Below, in pieces: positions 38,751-47,030 of a stretch of 64,000 nt of DNA. The notes below the pieces were generated by a model, which saw nothing but the letters and a program-made list of their open reading frames with translations, was not told the origin of the DNA and did not search any database. The DNA is from Candidatus Uhrbacteria bacterium (GTDB lineage: Bacteria > Patescibacteriota > Patescibacteriia > 2-12-FULL-60-25): contig RHKK01000003.1 of assembly GCA_008363075.1 (NCBI GenBank), forward strand, positions 25,658 through 89,657, in the 5' to 3' direction. How positions within the stretch are numbered: position 1 is the stretch's first letter; every line of letters begins with the position of its first letter. Both the position numbers and the translations under genes were made by a program.

Positions 38751-39222
38751 CATCGTCATGCACTCCGCATCCGACCGGCACGTCTTGCGGCAGAACCGGT
38801 CATTACACGTGAACCCACGAAGGGAGTCGGAGAAGGCGGCGAACTCCGTTCCGCTCGCCCCGGTGATCGGGCACTGGGGGGCGCTGCGCGCGAGGCGGCT
38901 CACGATGCGCCACGCCACGGCGACGGTCGCGATCGCGCTCGGTACCGCTGGCGCGACCACGACGTCCACCTCCTCGCCGAGCGGGAACTGCGGACCGCGG
39001 CGGCCCGGCTCGGGACGGCTATCCCGCCGAGCGTCCTTGGCAGGATGTCGCGGCGCCCTCTCCGGCGCCCGATTCCGCAACGATTCCGCGCGGATCCTTC
39101 CGCGGACGGACCCCTTGAAGCACTACCGCCGTAAGCGTAGGACGCGCGCCGGCTGGACCTTCGCGCTTGCGATCGGGCCGTGAGCGGGTGCATCGTTCAC
39201 TACGCGACAAGAGGCAACGACG
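38751..39222. other. Junk-like spacer inside the element
   Basis: No convincing gene. Minus strand near 38755-38840 reads CNDRFCRKTCRSDAECM, a Cys pattern seen in myxobacterial-type secreted proteins, so it may be a remnant. The rest is open in several frames but without SD or homology. Confidence 0.4.
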
Positions 39223-41247
39223 ATGGCCGAAGGCAGCGACGCCCCCAGGCTTCCCCTGAGGGTCTTTCTCCAGAATGCACGCACGCTAGCGGCGACGAGC
39301 ATTTCGCCTCCGTTGCTGGGCTGGCTCGACGAGGAGCTCCGACCGGCCACTCGGCTCGAGCAGCGCCTAACGGTGAGCTTGACGGCGGACCAGGCGGCAT
39401 TCCTTGATGCCTTCCTCGGCGCTCCGAGCGGGACCCTCATGGCGTACTACCAGTGGTTCTGGCCCCGCGTGCTTGCCGAGGCCGCGCCGCTCGACGCCGT
39501 CGAAGCCGTCCGCGATGCGTGCGCCATGGGCACCGCAGTGCTCCGCGACTCGTCCCTCCCCGAGCCGGACGGTCTTGAGCCTGATTTCCGGAAGCGGCTC
39601 GATAACCGAAAGCACTTCCTCCGCGCACTACCGGCAATGACCGCGCTGCACGCACTCCCGTATGCGGAAGAAACTGATCGGTGGGAGCTCGCGTCGGTCG
39701 TTCTCGGGACTGTCGCGGATGCTCTGCGAGAGCATCCGAACCGAGAGGTGCTCGAGATCGTCTGGCAGAACGCCACTACTGCGCTGGTGGCAAACGAGCG
39801 TGCGTGGCGCGATTTCCCTAGCTCGCATGTCGTGGCTGCGGCCGAAGATACTATCACGGCTTTCCTCGATGGGCGGCCCGATGACACCGTGCTCTTGTCC
39901 GCGGCATCGATCGCTCTCCAGTTCCTTTACACTGCCGCAGCGGCCGCCGAACACGCCGACGATTCGGCGCACATGCAGACGATTCAGGTGGCGCTTGAGC
40001 GCCTGCATCGACGTCGTAGCGTACACCATGCGTGGCTCCGCCCGGTCACGCAGTACCTACGCCCCGGGTCCCCGTCACGCGCCCACGTCCTACCTCAGCA
40101 GTCGGAGCTGCTCATGGGGGATCCGACCCCTTGGCACGATGCGTGGCAGGTTGTCGCCTACCTGAGATTGCGTGCGATCTATACCAATCACCTTGTCGCA
40201 TCGCGAGTGATTGTCTCGCCATTCATGCAGGACGTCGAGCGTGCCAAGATACTCCCGTCATCTACGAGTAAGTGGATGCGGCTGCACGCGTTTACCCCAA
40301 CCCGATGGAGAGAGCTTCGAGACGCGATTTCTCGCCTCGGACTCCCAGACGATCCTGCGCTCGTCGAGTATCTTGACAGTCACTTTTTTGTGGACCAGGA
40401 TAATAGTGCGAGCGTGCAACTATTGCTTGAGGAGCGTGCGAACGTAGAGTTGGCCCAGTACATACCGTTCCGTCAGTTGACCGAGTCCGAAGTGTCGCGC
40501 CGAATCCGCCCGGATACGGGCGCCCTCATCGCCGAGATCGCTCGCGACGGGTTTCGCGACATCCGTCGCGATGCCGCCGAGCACGCTGCGCACCTCGCCG
40601 CGAGGGTCACTGGACGTCCGGAGCCGCTCCGTCACTGGCGAGAACACGGGGAGGAACTGCTCGACGTTCACGAAGCGCAGATCTCTGACATCTCGAAGGA
40701 GGTCCGCGACGCAGCTCGGCACGCGACATACTCCCTCGTCGCCGTTCCTTCCGCTCTCCACTCGACCGGCGTCCGCAATCGCGTCGGTCACACCCCGTCC
40801 GAACGTCCCTCGACTCGCTCAGGGCGCGAGTCGCACGACATGGCCGACATGGAGGAAGTCGATGTCTCGTCTGGGACCGCCCAGGGGCGCCCGGACGCGG
40901 TACAGTCAGCCGCACGTTCTACTAGCACGGGCGCTCGCGGGGAAGGTATGGACCGTGAGATCTCGAAGTACGACGCATTCGAGCGTCGCCTGAGCAGTCA
41001 AGCAAAGGAACTCCAGTATCTGGCTCGGCGGAGCTTCTATGGTGCGCAGTTCCTACGCCTGTTCCCGGAGGCCGAGTGGGCCTCGATCGCTGAAGGGCTG
41101 AAGCGTGATCCCGAGGCACGCCGATTTGGAACCACAGCATCACCGCGGATCATGGACGCGGCCGAGCGCATCGTGGTCGACTTCCTCCGCTCGGAGGAGC
41201 ACTTGGAGGTCTTCCGGCTCTACCGGAGGCCGCGGCAGGATGTCTGA
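39223..41247 (+). CDS. Large helical protein of unknown function, 674 aa, partner of the CHAT gene
   Basis: Alpha-helical throughout (for example LRVFLQNARTLAATSIS and TWELL-like repeats to about 520), then a disordered Ser/Arg/Gly-rich linker (about 525-580). A compact C-terminal domain of about 90 residues follows (YLARRSFYGAQFLRLFPEAE, DFLRSEEHLEVFRLYRRP). That size and helical layout would suit a death-like or effector-associated adaptor domain, but I cannot assign it. Not a gasdermin by eye. Weak SD. Its stop overlaps the next start by one base (TGATG), so it is translationally coupled to it. Confidence 0.6.
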   Translation: MAEGSDAPRLPLRVFLQNARTLAATSISPPLLGWLDEELRPATRLEQRLTVSLTADQAAFLDAFLGAPSGTLMAYYQWFWPRVLAEAAPLDAVEAVRDACAMGTAVLRDSSLPEPDGLEPDFRKRLDNRKHFLRALPAMTALHALPYAEETDRWELASVVLGTVADALREHPNREVLEIVWQNATTALVANERAWRDFPSSHVVAAAEDTITAFLDGRPDDTVLLSAASIALQFLYTAAAAAEHADDSAHMQTIQVALERLHRRRSVHHAWLRPVTQYLRPGSPSRAHVLPQQSELLMGDPTPWHDAWQVVAYLRLRAIYTNHLVASRVIVSPFMQDVERAKILPSSTSKWMRLHAFTPTRWRELRDAISRLGLPDDPALVEYLDSHFFVDQDNSASVQLLLEERANVELAQYIPFRQLTESEVSRRIRPDTGALIAEIARDGFRDIRRDAAEHAAHLAARVTGRPEPLRHWREHGEELLDVHEAQISDISKEVRDAARHATYSLVAVPSALHSTGVRNRVGHTPSERPSTRSGRESHDMADMEEVDVSSGTAQGRPDAVQSAARSTSTGARGEGMDREISKYDAFERRLSSQAKELQYLARRSFYGAQFLRLFPEAEWASIAEGLKRDPEARRFGTTASPRIMDAAERIVVDFLRSEEHLEVFRLYRRPRQDV

Positions 41248-41666
41248 TGCTTGACTTCGGGCTACGACTGCTTCTGCCGGTCCACAGTGACGCCGAAGCC
41301 ACTGCCTGCTTCTACGCATGGCAGACCATCGCAGAGCACACATCGCTCGGAGCTCGGATCGGACTCTTACCGCCAGAGTTTGAGGCGAGCGCGCACGACT
41401 CGCTCGTCCTTTGGCGGGCCAACGAGGCGTCACTCCAACCTCACGTACACCGTGGGGTTCTTTTGATGATCTCCGTTCCGGGGACGAACCTAAGCCGCGA
41501 TGAGTGGATGGCCTTGGCGCGCCCGTTGGCGAGGTACGCCTTCAAGGCGTACCTGGAGCAGAAGTGCGAGGAAGAACTACTAAGAAGCGTGGTCTGCGTT
41601 GAAGGCGTTCCAGTTCCATTTGCGGTTGTCCTGGATCTGGATGGCGCGGGTCGAGAGTATCCATGA
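41247..41666 (+). CDS. Unknown protein, 139 aa, translationally coupled
   Basis: ATG overlaps the stop of the 674-aa gene. Mixed alpha/beta: LDFGLRLLLPVHSDAEATAC, then GVLLMISVPGTNLSRDEW, a helix FKAYLEQKCEEELLRSVV and a final beta pair VPFAVVLDLDG. No recognised family. The tight coupling suggests it forms a complex with the preceding protein. Confidence 0.6.
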   Translation: MLDFGLRLLLPVHSDAEATACFYAWQTIAEHTSLGARIGLLPPEFEASAHDSLVLWRANEASLQPHVHRGVLLMISVPGTNLSRDEWMALARPLARYAFKAYLEQKCEEELLRSVVCVEGVPVPFAVVLDLDGAGREYP

Positions 41667-41699
41667 CCGCTGGAAGAGTATCCTAACGGTGGAGCTGAT

Positions 41700-41912
41700 G
41701 TGACTGACTCGGAATACTCGCTGCTCGTGCCCGGGGAGGGTGCTTTGGATTTCTTCTGGGAGTGCTTTGGTCCCACGGCATGCACAAGCTGCAAGCAGAA
41801 CTTCTGGCGCGACCAGGCAGAGTTCTTCAAGCACTCCCGCAGTGGTCGCCTGTACATTCGTTGCGTCCATTGCGGAACATTTCACCGCTTTGGGCTTACA
41901 TTGGCGCCGTAA
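41700..41912 (+). CDS. Small zinc-ribbon protein, 70 aa
   Basis: GTG start with GGTGGAG seven bases upstream. Two Cys pairs, TACTSCKQNFW and IRCVHCGTFHRFG, give a CX2C-X~30-CX2C zinc ribbon. No other domain. It follows the 139-aa gene by 33 bp. It may act as an adaptor of the module; similar single-ribbon proteins occur in many unrelated systems. Confidence 0.6.
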   Translation: MTDSEYSLLVPGEGALDFFWECFGPTACTSCKQNFWRDQAEFFKHSRSGRLYIRCVHCGTFHRFGLTLAP

Positions 41913-42382
41913 ACTGATGTGCGTTGCGCTTCGACGGGATACCGCGTCTTTCTCTACCGCAGCGGCGTTTGTGCCGTAAATCCCTCCCCGGTCACGCCGT
42001 CCACGCAGAGTTTCACAGCGAACTCGGGCCTGATCGACAAGGCCGACTACCTCGACCGGAAGGTCCAGTACCAGGCCGAAGCGGCGACTCTGCGCAGGGA
42101 GCTCGACTCGCCAGAGGACGCGCTGTCGAGCTGGCGCGACGAGCTCGAACGGTTCCTCGAGCGCGGCGCGAGCCTGGCCGTCGAGTTCCGAGAGGGTCCA
42201 GACGACCTGCGCGGGCTCCTGCTGCGCGACGTGTGTTCGAACCACATCGTCCGCGACCGAAAGACCGCATCAACACTGCGTTTTCCGTACACTCTGCTGG
42301 CCGAATGGAGGCCGTTGCTACCTCCTTCGATTCTCACGCGTTCGAACCGCTGGCCCGACCCTCCCACGGTGCTGAACAACGC

Positions 42383-42419
42383 AAAAACCGCGCGCGGCGG
42401 AAACGCCATGACGCGCGGT
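42383..42419 (-). terminator. Terminator of tRNA-Ala
   Basis: Minus strand: ACCGCGCG and CGCGCGGT enclose TGGCG/CGCCG, followed by TTTTTGC, just after the tRNA 3' end. It lies inside the integrated element. Confidence 0.75.
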
Positions 42420-42426
42420 CTTCTTG

Positions 42427-42437
42427 CATGGTGGACC
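42427..42437. repeat. Right attachment-site repeat within tRNA-Ala
   Basis: CATGGTGGACC; the last nine bases are the complement of the tRNA 3' end including encoded CCA. Partner of 34738-34748. Confidence 0.6.
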
Positions 42438-42504
42438 CTGTCGGATTCGAACCGACGACCTCCGCCTTGCAAAGGCGGCGCTCTACCAACTAAGCTAAGG
42501 GCCC
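42429..42504 (-). tRNA. tRNA-Ala(TGC), CCA encoded
   Basis: Minus strand, 76 nt: acceptor GGGCCCT/AGGGTCC, D-arm with AGTTGGTAGA, anticodon arm CCGCC-TTTGCAA-GGCGG (anticodon TGC), T-arm GTCGG-TTCGAAT-CCGAC, and CCA at the end. All stems pair with one G.T. It has its own promoter upstream and a terminator downstream, and is the apparent integration target of the recombinase element. Confidence 0.95.
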
Positions 42505-42516
42505 TTAGACGGGCGC

Positions 42517-42545
42517 AATCTAGCAGAACCTTGGACTCTTTACAA
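42517..42545 (-). promoter_or_regulatory. Promoter of tRNA-Ala
   Basis: Minus strand: TTGTAA (42540-42545), 17-bp spacer, TAGATT (42517-42522), placing the start close to the tRNA 5' end. Confidence 0.65.
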
Positions 42546-42567
42546 CTCCGTCATAGTTCGATATACC
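42539..42567 (+). promoter_or_regulatory. Promoter of the 203/137-aa gene pair
   Basis: TTTACA (42539-42544), 17-bp spacer, TATACC (42562-42567); divergent and overlapping with the tRNA promoter. Confidence 0.55.
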
Positions 42568-42601
42568 GCGACCGACCGCAAGACGGTCAGGGAGGTGTTG
42601 A

Positions 42602-43213
42602 GTGACCGAAACGGCTCGTAGATTCAAATACAATCCGACCGTGAACCTGCATCGCCGGGAACGGTCGCGCGTCCCGCTCCAGCCGTGCCACGAGCGCCGG
42701 CCGGACGCTGGCGGTCTCGCGACCCCGCTTTTGCCCGAACGACGGCGTGACGGCGCTGACGCGGTGCGGGTTCCGGAGAACCCGGCGCCGGGCCTCGAGG
42801 CGCCGCGCAAGCCGCCGGAGAGCAACTTCGACCGGCTTTGGCGCTGCATCGTCGGGGTGAACGTCGGCTGGTTCGACGGCGAGGACAACGCATACCTGAT
42901 CTTCTGGTACGACCTCGCCGAGCCGTTCCACGACTTCCGGCCGAAGGGCCAGGCGCTCTCGATCCGGATCGAGGGGCCGGCAGGCAAGATCACGCTCGCG
43001 GCGGATCCCTCCGGAACGTGGGCCGACGGCCGCACGCTGTACCTCCGCACCGATTTCGAACGGAAGGCGGCGGGGTGGCTCGAGTCCGATCGCGAAGCCA
43101 TGCGCGTCGTGCTGGTGCGCAAGACGCCCGCGCCGACCGCCAAGAGCAAGCGCCCGCGTCGCGAGATCGGGTTCACGCCCGGTCGTGCGAGGCATGTCCC
43201 GAGGCTGTTCTGA
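42602..43213 (+). CDS. Unknown protein, 203 aa
   Basis: GTG start with GGGAGGT six bases upstream. Basic N-terminal third (RRERSRVPLQPCHERRPD), then a beta-rich domain with DNAYLIFWYDLAEPFHDFRP and a basic tail (KSKRPRREIGFTPGRARH). No recognised family. Its stop overlaps the next start by one base. Confidence 0.6.
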   Translation: MTETARRFKYNPTVNLHRRERSRVPLQPCHERRPDAGGLATPLLPERRRDGADAVRVPENPAPGLEAPRKPPESNFDRLWRCIVGVNVGWFDGEDNAYLIFWYDLAEPFHDFRPKGQALSIRIEGPAGKITLAADPSGTWADGRTLYLRTDFERKAAGWLESDREAMRVVLVRKTPAPTAKSKRPRREIGFTPGRARHVPRLF

Positions 43214-43626
43214 TGCGGCGCCGGCGGCCGCGCCTCAAGCGCGACTGGAAATTCCCCGCGCTCACGCCGCGCAACTTCATGGAGCATGTGCGAGGCGATT
43301 GTAGAATACGGGCGATCCCCAAGGGGGACCTGCTCTGGATCTCGGTGCCGCTAAAGGGACCCATGTACGACCGTGTCGATGACCCGCGCGATTGGGAACC
43401 GCTCAGGCAGGGTCTGCGTATCGGGTTCGACGACGCCGATGCACCGCCGTTCTCGATCAAGCGGGCGCGCGTTATCGAGAGCACGCTCTCGCTCGAGTGC
43501 GAGCTGCCCGATCGCGCATCGCTTGCCCGCCTGGGCCCCGGCTGCGCGCTGCGCTTGAGCCGCGCCGACGATGCGCGGACCGGAACGCTCCTCGCGATCG
43601 AGGAATGTCACTGCCCGCCCGGTTAA
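43213..43626 (+). CDS. Unknown protein, 137 aa, coupled to the preceding gene
   Basis: TGATG overlap with the upstream gene. Very basic start (MRRRRPRLKRDWKFP), then a beta-rich domain (LLWISVPLKGPMYDRVDD, GLRIGFDDADAPPFSIKRAR, GCALRLSRADDARTGTLLAI). Similar style to its partner, so the two could be related or form a complex. No recognised family. Confidence 0.6.
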   Translation: MRRRRPRLKRDWKFPALTPRNFMEHVRGDCRIRAIPKGDLLWISVPLKGPMYDRVDDPRDWEPLRQGLRIGFDDADAPPFSIKRARVIESTLSLECELPDRASLARLGPGCALRLSRADDARTGTLLAIEECHCPPG

Positions 43627-43643
43627 CGGCGCGGGCTTTTATT
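43613..43643 (+). terminator. Terminator overlapping the 137-aa gene stop
   Basis: GCCCGC ... GCGGGC stem followed by TTTTATTT; the TAA stop is in its loop. Confidence 0.6.
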
Positions 43644-44619
43644 TCGCAGGCGTGAGCGGCGCTTTTCCCGCCAGAACCGCGACGATATTCTCGCCCGCGA
43701 GTTTTGACATCGCCTGTCTCGCCTCGATCGTCGCGCTCGCCGTATGCGGCGTGAGTACGACGTTCGGAAACGCTTTCAGCTCGAGCTTGTCCGTGAGATC
43801 GCAGTCGATGGACGGTTCACATTCGAACACGTCGAGCGCCGCGCCTGCGATCTTCTTCGCTTTCAACGCTTTGAGTAACGCTTTTTCGTCCACGATAGGC
43901 CCGCGCGCCGTGTTGATCACGAATGCCGTTTTCTTCATGAGATTGAATTGCTTCGTCGAGAGCAGGTGGCGCGTCGAAGGCAGCAGCGGCACATGCAGCG
44001 TCACGAAGTCCGCCGTCTGTAATAATTTCTCGATGGACACGCGCCTGGCCCCGAATTCCTTTTCGAACTCCCTGTTCGGTTTCATATCCGCATACACGCA
44101 TTTCATCTTGAAACCTTTGACCGCGCGCTGCGCCACCGCCATGCCGATGCGCCCGAGTCCCACGATGCCGAGTGTCTTGCCGTACACATCCGTGCCGAGC
44201 AGGAGATTCGGTCCCCATCCTTTGTATTTCTCTGCACGAGCGTATCCGTCCGATTCCACGACGCGATGCGCAAGCGCGAGCATGAGCGTAAACGTATGCT
44301 CCGCCACCGTTTCCGACACTTCCGGCGCGGGCGTGTTCGTGACGATAATGCCTCGCTTTTTTGCGGCCGCAAGGTCGACATTGTCGAAGCCGACGGCATA
44401 ATTCGCGACGATCTTGAGATTCGCTCCGGCTGCCGCAAACACTTCATCATCGATCTTGTCATTCAAAAGCGAGAGCAATGCATCAACGCCTTTGACGCGC
44501 TTCAATAATTCCTTACGCGGCATGACGTCGTCTTTTTCGTAGATGTCGAGCCGGTGGCCGACCTTGCGTAACAGCTTGATGCCTTCCTCCGGAATGGGAC
44601 GGGTGATGAGGACCTTCAT
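43639..44619 (-). CDS. D-2-hydroxyacid dehydrogenase (glyoxylate/hydroxypyruvate reductase-like)
   Basis: 326-aa NAD(P)-dependent reductase of the D-isomer family. NAD fold LGIVGLGRIGMAVAQRAVKG in the middle. The substrate Arg is in NTARGPIVDEKALLKAL, the catalytic Glu is in ALDVFECEPS, and the general-acid His is in VVLTPHTASAT. The N-terminal catalytic domain has NYAVGFDNVDLAAAKKRGI. Substrate could be glyoxylate, hydroxypyruvate or another 2-oxoacid. No SD. The next gene upstream (BASS) is in the same direction with 49 bp between. Confidence 0.9.
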   Translation of the reverse strand: MKVLITRPIPEEGIKLLRKVGHRLDIYEKDDVMPRKELLKRVKGVDALLSLLNDKIDDEVFAAAGANLKIVANYAVGFDNVDLAAAKKRGIIVTNTPAPEVSETVAEHTFTLMLALAHRVVESDGYARAEKYKGWGPNLLLGTDVYGKTLGIVGLGRIGMAVAQRAVKGFKMKCVYADMKPNREFEKEFGARRVSIEKLLQTADFVTLHVPLLPSTRHLLSTKQFNLMKKTAFVINTARGPIVDEKALLKALKAKKIAGAALDVFECEPSIDCDLTDKLELKAFPNVVLTPHTASATIEARQAMSKLAGENIVAVLAGKAPLTPAK

Positions 44620-44637
44620 ACATTGGAGATAGTACCA

Positions 44638-44672
44638 CTCCCCTTGAGTACAGGGGGAGTTGGAGGGGTTAG
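44638..44672. repeat. Short copy of the CTAACTCCTCC repeat
   Basis: Minus strand reads CTAACCCCTCCAACTCCCC and a CTCCCC/GGGGAG hairpin, matching the repeat after ruvC (23489). Confidence 0.6.
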
Positions 44673-45619
44673 GGCCGTCGGACGGGTGAGGATCGGAGGA
44701 TCCTCGCCGCCGCGATCTTCACGCCCGGAAGCAGCGCATTCACGACCATGAGCAGCATGATCTGCTTCGGTGTCGCGTTGAGATCGCGGAAAAACTTGTC
44801 GGCAACGTACAACGCGAGCGTGTTGTTGAGATAGAGCATGCACAGCGCAACGGTCATGCGCTCCGATGCCCGGCGCCACGGTGTGATGTGATACGCGGCC
44901 CAGATGAGGACGGCGAGCCACGGCATCGTGAAGGCGAGTACGGCCGCATCGCGCCACGAGAACGTCACGGGAGTGCCGCTCGCGCTGGCCGCCGTGATGC
45001 CCATGATAAGGAGCCCGAACGCCGCGACGGAGATATTGCGCCACAGCGCGTCATGCGCCTCGATACGCTTAGGTATGCGCTTTTTGAGCACCATGGCGAG
45101 CATGAACGGGACGACGATCGTGAGGAACAGCGACCAGAACATCTGGAGCATGGGGATGGGCACGGCCTGGCCGAGCGCGATTTTCGTCACAACGGGCACC
45201 GTGATCGGCGCGAGCAAAGACGTAATCGCCGTGATCACGAGCGCGAGCGACGTTTTTCCGCCGAAGAACTCCGCGACGAGCGCGATCGTCATGCCGGTCG
45301 GCATCGCGCCCATGATCAGGAGCGCGACCGACCAGTCATACGCAAACGGCCGGACGGGGAGGAAGAGCGCAAACGGCATCAGGATGAGCATAAAAAATGC
45401 CGTGACAAAGAGCAGTCGCCAGTCCTTGCCGTAGTTGATGATTTCGTCGAGCGAGAGTCGGAGACTCGAAAAGAAGAAGACAAGAATGAGAAGCTGCGTC
45501 GTGTACTCGTTGAGCGGCGAGAACGTGTTTGGGAAAAGCAAACCCAGGATGATGCCAAGCAACACCACCATGATTTGGTTGTTGTGCAGGAGATTTTTGA
45601 TCCGATCCGTCCAGGCCAT
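44669..45619 (-). CDS. BASS-family (bile acid:sodium symporter-like) transporter
   Basis: 316 aa with eight to ten membrane helices. The gate-region motif in GAMPTGMTIALVAEFFGGKT and the long hydrophobic helices fit the BASS/arsenite-permease fold. Substrates of bacterial members are mostly organic anions (for example pantoate); none can be assigned. Its ATG lies one base after the stop of the PfkB gene, so they form an operon. Confidence 0.8.
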   Translation of the reverse strand: MAWTDRIKNLLHNNQIMVVLLGIILGLLFPNTFSPLNEYTTQLLILVFFFSSLRLSLDEIINYGKDWRLLFVTAFFMLILMPFALFLPVRPFAYDWSVALLIMGAMPTGMTIALVAEFFGGKTSLALVITAITSLLAPITVPVVTKIALGQAVPIPMLQMFWSLFLTIVVPFMLAMVLKKRIPKRIEAHDALWRNISVAAFGLLIMGITAASASGTPVTFSWRDAAVLAFTMPWLAVLIWAAYHITPWRRASERMTVALCMLYLNNTLALYVADKFFRDLNATPKQIMLLMVVNALLPGVKIAAARILRSSPVRRP

Positions 45620-45620
45620 A

Positions 45621-46634
45621 TCAGCGAATGCGCACTTTGCGGCGTTCGCGCCCGGCCGGATCGCCGTGCAGGATACCCGCTTTCGCTCCCATGTGCGTCA
45701 CGACGCCGTGCGCGTTCAGCATCGCGTCCGCGAGCGCGATGCGGATATCTTCATGCTTCATCCAGCTCGCGACGAATCCGCTCCCGAACGCGTCGCCCGC
45801 GCCGGTCGTGTTCACGCGTGTTCCCGGAAGCGCCGACGCGAACAATGTTTTGCCGCCGCTGCGCACATACGCGCCGTGCTTGCCGTCGGTAAGGATGAAT
45901 GCGACGCGCGGAAGATCGCCCAGCATCTTCAAGATCGCCTTTGTCTCCTTGGGATGGATGCCGGACAACGTCGCGGCCTCCTCGCGATTCAGGCTCAAGA
46001 TATCGCATTGAGCAAGAAACGGTTTCAATGATCTCATGCCTTTTTCGAGCTCCTTGTTGCCCGGATTCCATGCGATGCGTGTCTTCGTCTGTTCCGTGTG
46101 AGCAAACACGTCCTTGAGCGCCGTCATGTCGCCGCCGAGTGAAGTCAGGTAGATCCATCTTGCCACCCGCTTTTGTAGGGGCGCGATTAATCGCGCCCCT
46201 ACTCGATGCCAGGGGAATGCCTTGCGATTTAACGCCTGCGACGCGCCGCGATGCGTGAAGATCGCGCGATGCCCCGTTCCGGACAACAAAATAATTGAAT
46301 ATGCGCTCTTCCGCTTCGGATCGTGCTGCACGAACCGCGCATCGATTTTCTCGCGCTTCAGGTCATCGAGTATCTCCTCTCCGATGGGATCCTGCCCGAT
46401 ACGCGTGAGACAAGCGACGCGTATGCCGCGACGCGCAAACGTGACCGCCGCGTTGGTCGCGCCGCCGCCGGTCGCGAACGTGAGTTCGTCGATCGGCATT
46501 TTCGATCCCATCAAAAAACACGCCGCGATGCCGTCCGGCGAGTCGTCATCGGCATGTTCTTCCAATGACTTCGACCGGACAAACACGTCCTGCGTCGCCG
46601 CCCCGATCGTGAGCACATCAAACGTACGGAACAT
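45621..46634 (-). CDS. PfkB-family carbohydrate/nucleoside kinase with an in-frame REP insertion
   Basis: 337-aa ribokinase-superfamily sugar kinase. FATGGGATNAAVTFARRG (about 53-70) is the substrate-binding signature, and NTTGAGDAFGSGFVASW (about 268-284) holds the anion hole and catalytic Asp. Residues about 144-157 (VGARLIAPLQKR) are encoded by a perfect 28-bp GTAGGGGCG palindrome plus flank, a repeat seen twice near ruvC. The frame stays open, so the kinase carries an extra loop. Substrate not predictable. Coupled to the BASS transporter, perhaps for uptake and phosphorylation of one compound. Confidence 0.85.
   Translation of the reverse strand: MFRTFDVLTIGAATQDVFVRSKSLEEHADDDSPDGIAACFLMGSKMPIDELTFATGGGATNAAVTFARRGIRVACLTRIGQDPIGEEILDDLKREKIDARFVQHDPKRKSAYSIILLSGTGHRAIFTHRGASQALNRKAFPWHRVGARLIAPLQKRVARWIYLTSLGGDMTALKDVFAHTEQTKTRIAWNPGNKELEKGMRSLKPFLAQCDILSLNREEAATLSGIHPKETKAILKMLGDLPRVAFILTDGKHGAYVRSGGKTLFASALPGTRVNTTGAGDAFGSGFVASWMKHEDIRIALADAMLNAHGVVTHMGAKAGILHGDPAGRERRKVRIR
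46175..46202. repeat. Perfect REP palindrome inside the PfkB gene
   Basis: GTAGGGGCGCGATT followed by its exact complement. It belongs to the same family as 22951-23002 but sits in coding sequence without breaking the frame. Confidence 0.8.
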
Positions 46635-46936
46635 GCGAACAGTTTATCACGCTTTCCTTCGCGCCTCTGAGGATCGCAAGCGCGGTCCATAAGCGAGGCC
46701 GATGCGGATGCCTGCTGTTGAAGCGAGCGAATCTAAAAAAAAATAATTGAGCGAGCAAGTTCAGGCATCCGGGCCGAGCGAAATGGCTTGCCGCGCGAGA
46801 ACCGCAAGTCAGGCGCGAGCGGGAGGGTGCAGGGAGGGTGACGACTCACCTTCCCTGCAAACACGGAGTGTTTATCAAGTATGGATGAGTTTGCTTCGTC
46901 TCCGCCAACTGGCGGATCCTCGCAACGACACTTAAG

Positions 46937-46959
46937 TTAGCCAAATTATTTTTGGCTAA
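46937..46959. promoter_or_regulatory. TTAGCCAAA palindrome, possible operator
   Basis: TTAGCCAAA-N5-TTTGGCTAA, 9-bp perfect arms, about 120 bp before the operon -35. Confidence 0.55.
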
Positions 46960-47030
46960 TCCTGGACCCCTGAAGAATAAGCTATTTTTTCGTGCGCTTA
47001 TTTTACAGAATAATGTCAGAAGGCTAAAAC

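Larger units (their letters stand above)
41919..42605 (+). pseudogene. Serine recombinase C-terminal fragment
   Basis: The frame reads GLIDKADYLDRKVQYQAEAA (about 42030-42090), the standard coiled-coil start of large serine recombinases. It goes on through ELERFLERGASLAVEFREG to RGLLLRDVCSNHIVRDRK and LRFPYTLLAEW, the usual C-terminal segment, ending near 42306. The zinc-ribbon remainder before it (VFLYRSGVCAVNPSP) may be the missing second half of the N-terminal part at 35850. The frame then runs on through the antisense of tRNA-Ala without a native stop. Together with 34906-35850 it indicates one recombinase gene interrupted by the CHAT cargo. Confidence 0.7.

Noticed and set aside
39223..41247. 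Gasdermin partner of the CHAT protease
   Set aside because: Composition is helical throughout, without the beta-rich pore domain expected of gasdermins.
42602..43626. Toxin-antitoxin pair
   Set aside because: Coupled genes, but sizes and folds do not match any toxin or antitoxin I recognise.
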